A stretch of 27,264 nt of DNA from CAYXWH01 sp964468755 (GTDB taxonomy: Bacteria; Chloroflexota; Dehalococcoidia; Dehalococcoidales; RBG-16-60-22): contig CAYXWH010000019.1 of assembly GCA_964468755.1 (NCBI GenBank), positions 1 through 27,264 on the forward strand. The letters run 5' to 3'. Position numbers and translations under genes: made by a program. Positions 24,352 to 27,264 of the stretch are shown here, piece by piece. Numbering within the stretch: position 1 is the stretch's first letter; each line of letters starts with the position of its first letter. The notes beneath the pieces are model-generated. The model had not been told where the DNA came from, searched no databases, and saw nothing but the letters and a program-made list of their open reading frames with translations.

Positions 24352-24576
24352 TTAGCTTGTTTTTTCAATATATCCGTGATGTATGAATACCGATAATTTA
24401 TTGGTCATCTTGTTGTAGGCTAACCCGGTGCATTTGACGATCTCGTCTATCGTTCCCGGCCCGTTTTCATACAGATACTCAAGGATTTCATAGCCCGCTA
24501 TCTTTGGCTTGGCTACATCAGCCCTCATTCTTCGGTATCGCCATCTGCCTTCATCGGTTAATGTATACTTATTCAT
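24352..24576 (-). CDS. Small winged-helix protein (archaeal-type HTH)
   Basis: 74 residues from the ATG at 24576; a TTG directly before it is an alternative. It is one compact winged helix: KIAGYEILEYLYENGPGTIDEIVKCTGLAYNKMTNKLSVFIHHGYIEK covers helix 1, the turn, recognition helix and the start of the wing. The pattern resembles the HTH_45 family common in archaea and some Chloroflexota. There is no effector domain, so it may act as a DNA-binding dimer. Shine-Dalgarno is poor. It lies 81 bases after the chelatase-like gene, which has its own probable terminator, so it is probably separately transcribed or read through. Confidence 0.65.
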   Translation of the reverse strand: MNKYTLTDEGRWRYRRMRADVAKPKIAGYEILEYLYENGPGTIDEIVKCTGLAYNKMTNKLSVFIHHGYIEKTS

Positions 24577-24638
24577 CAACAGTGCCGGGCGTTATTTCCT
24601 GGCGCTATGGGGACGTGCCTCATAGCAGCCGATAAACC

Positions 24639-24665
24639 AAAAAGCTACAGACCGGTCTTAGTCTG
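24639..24665 (-). terminator. Terminator of the chelatase-like gene
   Basis: On the minus strand CAGAC (24665-24661) pairs with GTCTG (24652-24648), followed by TAGC and a run of five T (24643-24639). The stem overlaps the stop codon. Confidence 0.5.
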
Positions 24666-25893
24666 GTGTAACACCCTGTGCTGCCCGGTCGATTTTCTCT
24701 TTTATGGCAAGAATAACAAGGGCATCGTCGTTCCAGGCTCCCAGGTTGGTCATTATGAAATCTTCGGGAACCGCCGCTTCATGGACTAGAGCGGGCACAT
24801 CATACTGGCTGTGTATTGAATCGGCGCTGATAGCCGCGGAAAAGAATAAAACCTTCTCCGCGCCGAGACGATAAAATTGCTCTACCTTTTCCGCAGGCTT
24901 CGGTTCTTTAAACTCCATCCATGCCTGGCTGAGGAGCTCACCTGAATAACCGTCAGCCGCAAGCAGGTCCAGTATTTGCTCCCGGAAAAGAGTCTCCTGC
25001 TCCGTCTCTGTTGCCCATTCTACGTCCCATTCATCCGGCTGACCGTGGCCCACCAGCAAAACGCCAACTTTTGATTTGTCCGTAGTTCCGATATTGGCAT
25101 TGGCTCTTTCTACGAACATGGATTTCAGTGTACTGGAATCCCACAACGGTCCCGTATCAACCAGGTTTACCCCATATTCCTCAATATTTAGTTCTTCAAT
25201 GAGTTCTTTCCCTTCGGCGGTATGGTTGGAGTCGGTGAGAAACACTTCACTTAAGATAATATTACTGGCGCCATCATTGAGGGCCTGGATGGCAGCCGCA
25301 TCAGGCCGGGGTTCATCATCCAGAAAGCTGATGTAAAACCTGGTATCATTGTCACCCTCCATGCGGTATTGTTCTGCCAGGCTTCTAAGCATGCGTAAAT
25401 GCATCTGGCGATGTTCACTCTTGCCCACCTGCAGGTAGTGCTGTCTAAGCTGAAAGATGAACAGGGGTCGGGCAAGGAAGGGAATAAAAGATATTTTCTG
25501 TTCGTCAAATTCCCTGAACTGGTTTATCCATCCGATGGGGTCATACGTCTCAGGTTCACCATGGGTAAAATATAGTATGGCGGTGTGCCCCAGACCGGGG
25601 TCGCTTTTCGCTCTGGTTATCTCGGGTATTGCTCTGGGGTCATCTCTGGACAGGACAACGGAAGTCATTATGGAATAACCGGCGATAAACAAGACCAGGC
25701 ACAGGACAATCGCCACGACCAGCCTGGTTCTCCGGAACCATATTAACAGTAATGAAACCAGTACAAAAAGCAGCAAGGCAGCCAGAAAAAGGTAGATACT
25801 CATTTGCAGTGGATATACCGTTAAATATAGTACCGTAATAATTCCAAGCGCTATGGCGATAGCGAGAACTGCTGCCCAACTTAGATATTTCAT
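24658..25893 (-). CDS. Membrane-anchored ferrochelatase/CbiX-like two-lobed protein
   Basis: 411 residues. Three hydrophobic segments (about 5-27, 31-52, 58-79) anchor the N-terminus. The soluble part has two chelatase-type lobes: AILYFTHGEPETYDP (about 105-119, H111) and VGVLLVGHGQPDEW (276-289, H283), each a strand followed by a His-Gly loop as in ferrochelatase, CbiK and CbiX. Further His residues at the active-side loops are H224 (TDSNHT) and H361 (ADSIHS). Class II chelatases insert Fe, Co or Ni into tetrapyrroles; a fused membrane anchor is not typical. No tetrapyrrole biosynthesis gene is adjacent. GAGGAGG lies before the ATG. It may be a true chelatase, a degenerate metal-binding relative or a tetrapyrrole sensor. 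Confidence 0.7.
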   Translation of the reverse strand: MKYLSWAAVLAIAIALGIITVLYLTVYPLQMSIYLFLAALLLFVLVSLLLIWFRRTRLVVAIVLCLVLFIAGYSIMTSVVLSRDDPRAIPEITRAKSDPGLGHTAILYFTHGEPETYDPIGWINQFREFDEQKISFIPFLARPLFIFQLRQHYLQVGKSEHRQMHLRMLRSLAEQYRMEGDNDTRFYISFLDDEPRPDAAAIQALNDGASNIILSEVFLTDSNHTAEGKELIEELNIEEYGVNLVDTGPLWDSSTLKSMFVERANANIGTTDKSKVGVLLVGHGQPDEWDVEWATETEQETLFREQILDLLAADGYSGELLSQAWMEFKEPKPAEKVEQFYRLGAEKVLFFSAAISADSIHSQYDVPALVHEAAVPEDFIMTNLGAWNDDALVILAIKEKIDRAAQGVTPD

Positions 25894-26374
25894 CAGATTG
25901 CCTCCTCAGCTAAGCTTGTATAGTCTGTCCCCGCTTGAATATACCGGTGCCTTTCTTCCCATCAGACTTAACCAGCTCTTCTGTTAGCCAATATGAGGCA
26001 TTCTTTTCTCCGCAGGCAATACATTATAGGAACTTCCTGATGATTAATAAATATACAATGTGATTAATTTTGGCTAAGCATTTCTCTTTTCTTCCGTTAT
26101 TTGTTCGGGTTAATGATTAATATCGTTGCACCATGTACGTGAACCGAGAATATACGCCATAGTGAAACATAATGATATGCCATAAAACGGTGCCAAACTC
26201 TTTAACCATTAGCAGTCCCAATGATTACGCTTTTTGCCTCGCGGGTACACCGTAACCGGGCTTGGTGTTTATGAACCGGTTTTGAAAGCGCAGGATGCTG
26301 ATGAAATATGTCTTGCCAGAAATCCTTCAGGAGATGGTAAAATATTGATGAGGTACCGATGAAAAGGAGAGACA
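25894..26374. other. Divergent intergenic region
   Basis: About 480 AT-rich bases between the chelatase-like gene (minus) and the methyltransferase (plus). It must hold both promoters, but I could not choose boxes with confidence. Apart from the TGATTAAT copies listed separately, TTAGCCAA (25984-25991) and TTGGCTAA (26070-26077) form a distant inverted repeat. Confidence 0.5.
26041..26121. repeat. Three copies of TGATTAAT
   Basis: Exact copies at 26041-26048, 26061-26068 and 26114-26121. The first two are 20 bases apart, about two helical turns, the third 53 bases further. They could be repeated binding sites for a regulator of either flanking gene, though AT-rich DNA makes chance copies possible. 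Confidence 0.3.
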
Positions 26375-27118
26375 GTGGAGTTTTTAATTGATTACCGGGG
26401 GACTCCGTTTTTAGAGACAAGCCGGGTAAATTCAACCGTAAACCGGTTAAACCATCGCTGTGAAATACTCCTCACCCGGAATCTCCACGCCATACGCAAT
26501 AAAAACATTCTTGATATAGCCAGTCATGATGGCACATTTGCCTACGCATGTTTACAATTAGGAGCCAACCACGTTGTGGGTATCGAACCCAGGTCTCATT
26601 TGGTCCACCATGCCATTAGGAATTTGACATCTTTAGGTCATGAAACCTCAGAGTTTACCTTTATCGAAGACGATGTGTTTAACTACTTACCCACCGTGGA
26701 AAGCGGACAATTCGACACGGTTCTTTGCTTTGGCTTTTTCTATCACACAACAAGGCAGACCGAGCTCTTAGCCCAGATAAGCAGAATAAAGCCGGGATAC
26801 TTTATACTTGACACCTGCGTGGAAAAATATAAAATACCAGAATCGGAACTTCTGGGGCTCAGACGATGGGAATGTCGGGATGTAGCCGGTTACCTGGTTT
26901 TCTATTGCGAGAATCCTGCCCTTGACGTGGCGACTATTCAGCCTACAGGCCTGGCGGCCACACCAACCAAATCCCTGGTTGAAGCATTACTAAGCGATTA
27001 CGGATTCAAGTTCACACAACTGAATTGGGGTACCGGAGATATAGACAACTGGTATGGTATAAACGACTATAAAAACCAAACCAGGGTTTCCTACCTCGCC
27101 GTGATTGACCCTGATTGA
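26375..27118 (+). CDS. Class I SAM-dependent methyltransferase
   Basis: 247 residues starting at GTG, with AAGGAGA 4-5 bases upstream. The SAM-binding Rossmann motif I is NILDIASHDGTFAYA (44-58), followed by an acidic end of strand 2 in VVGIEPRS (67-74) and motif post-II FIEDDVFNYL; QFDTVLCFGFFYHT is the motif IV region with its aromatic/His run. The overall pattern is like CmoB/DUF1698-type and other small-molecule or tRNA methyltransferases, but the acceptor cannot be told. No membrane segment or signal peptide. It stands alone ahead of a convergent tRNA gene. Confidence 0.85.
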   Translation: MEFLIDYRGTPFLETSRVNSTVNRLNHRCEILLTRNLHAIRNKNILDIASHDGTFAYACLQLGANHVVGIEPRSHLVHHAIRNLTSLGHETSEFTFIEDDVFNYLPTVESGQFDTVLCFGFFYHTTRQTELLAQISRIKPGYFILDTCVEKYKIPESELLGLRRWECRDVAGYLVFYCENPALDVATIQPTGLAATPTKSLVEALLSDYGFKFTQLNWGTGDIDNWYGINDYKNQTRVSYLAVIDPD

Positions 27119-27195
27119 CCGACATCATAGAGAGCCATGAACACCACTCGGTGCGACCGGTAAGAATGCCTCTCAGTCTATATGAACTAGGTAAG

Positions 27196-27264
27196 TGGGC
27201 CATTCTGGGCTCGAACCAGAGACCTCAGTCTTATCAGGACTGCGCTCTAACCAACTGAGCTAAT
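27196..27264 (-). tRNA. tRNA-Ile (anticodon GAT), 5' end cut by the window
   Basis: Read on the minus strand, the D-arm (AGCTCAGTTGGTTAGAGC), an anticodon stem CAGTC/GACTG enclosing loop CTGATAA with anticodon GAT, a T-arm TCTGG-TTCGAGC-CCAGA and the 3' acceptor strand ATGGCCC plus discriminator A are all present. The first five bases of the acceptor stem lie beyond position 27264. The CCA end is not encoded. Confidence 0.95.

Noticed and set aside
26359..26391. Ten-codon frame (ATG AAA AGG AGA ...) overlapping the methyltransferase start as a leader peptide
   Set aside because: The codons simply overlay the Shine-Dalgarno site of the methyltransferase; no attenuator structure or repeated regulatory codon is present.

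Overview
The window looks like a chromosomal segment of an anaerobic or microaerophilic bacterium, most plausibly a Chloroflexota (Dehalococcoidia-like) lineage. This is an inference. It rests on bacterial -35/-10 promoters and Shine-Dalgarno sites, together with archaeal-flavoured genes (an archaellin-type filament protein, a small archaeal-type winged helix, a DPSL thioferritin) and soluble molybdoenzymes typical of sediment anaerobes. No ribosomal or phage marker is present. A tRNA-Ile(GAT) lies at the right edge, cut by the window end.

Layout. 1-142: tail of a probable solute-binding protein. 420-7903 (minus): a five-gene operon. It holds two tandem large/small molybdoenzyme pairs resembling pyrogallol-phloroglucinol transhydroxylase, followed by a GlcG/HbpS-like protein. 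7904-8757: a long noncoding region with a palindrome between direct repeats, and a terminator for the next operon. 8758-12394 (minus): marR, FtsX-like permease, ABC ATPase and NAD-dependent epimerase, with a clear promoter and probable autorepressor sites. 12696-14421 (plus): DPSL ferritin, ZIP metal transporter, cytochrome b5-like protein. 14440-18188 (minus): MoxR ATPase, DUF58 and DUF4129 genes behind a strong promoter. 18415-19548 (minus): an exported single-pass protein with a pilin/archaellum-accessory-like N-terminus. 19800-20186: a PerR-type Fur regulator, with a Fur/PerR-like palindrome in the shared upstream region. 20230-21459 (minus): MFS transporter. 21977-22582: archaellin-like protein. 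22816-23985 (minus): arylsulfotransferase-like propeller. 24352-25893 (minus): winged-helix protein and a membrane-anchored ferrochelatase/CbiX-like protein. 26375-27118: SAM methyltransferase. Then the tRNA.

How it fits together. The molybdoenzyme operon probably carries out cytoplasmic, non-respiratory chemistry on aromatic or other hydroxylated substrates. No Tat signals, membrane anchor or cytochrome is encoded with it. A second theme is iron and peroxide handling: DPSL, ZIP, PerR-type Fur and a chelatase-like protein. The Fur-type box overlaps the -10 of the exported pilin-like gene, suggesting that a surface structure may be under metal/peroxide control. The most unusual observations are the duplicated transhydroxylase-like pair with selective loss of one Fe-S cluster site, and the archaellin-type protein in an otherwise bacterial context.
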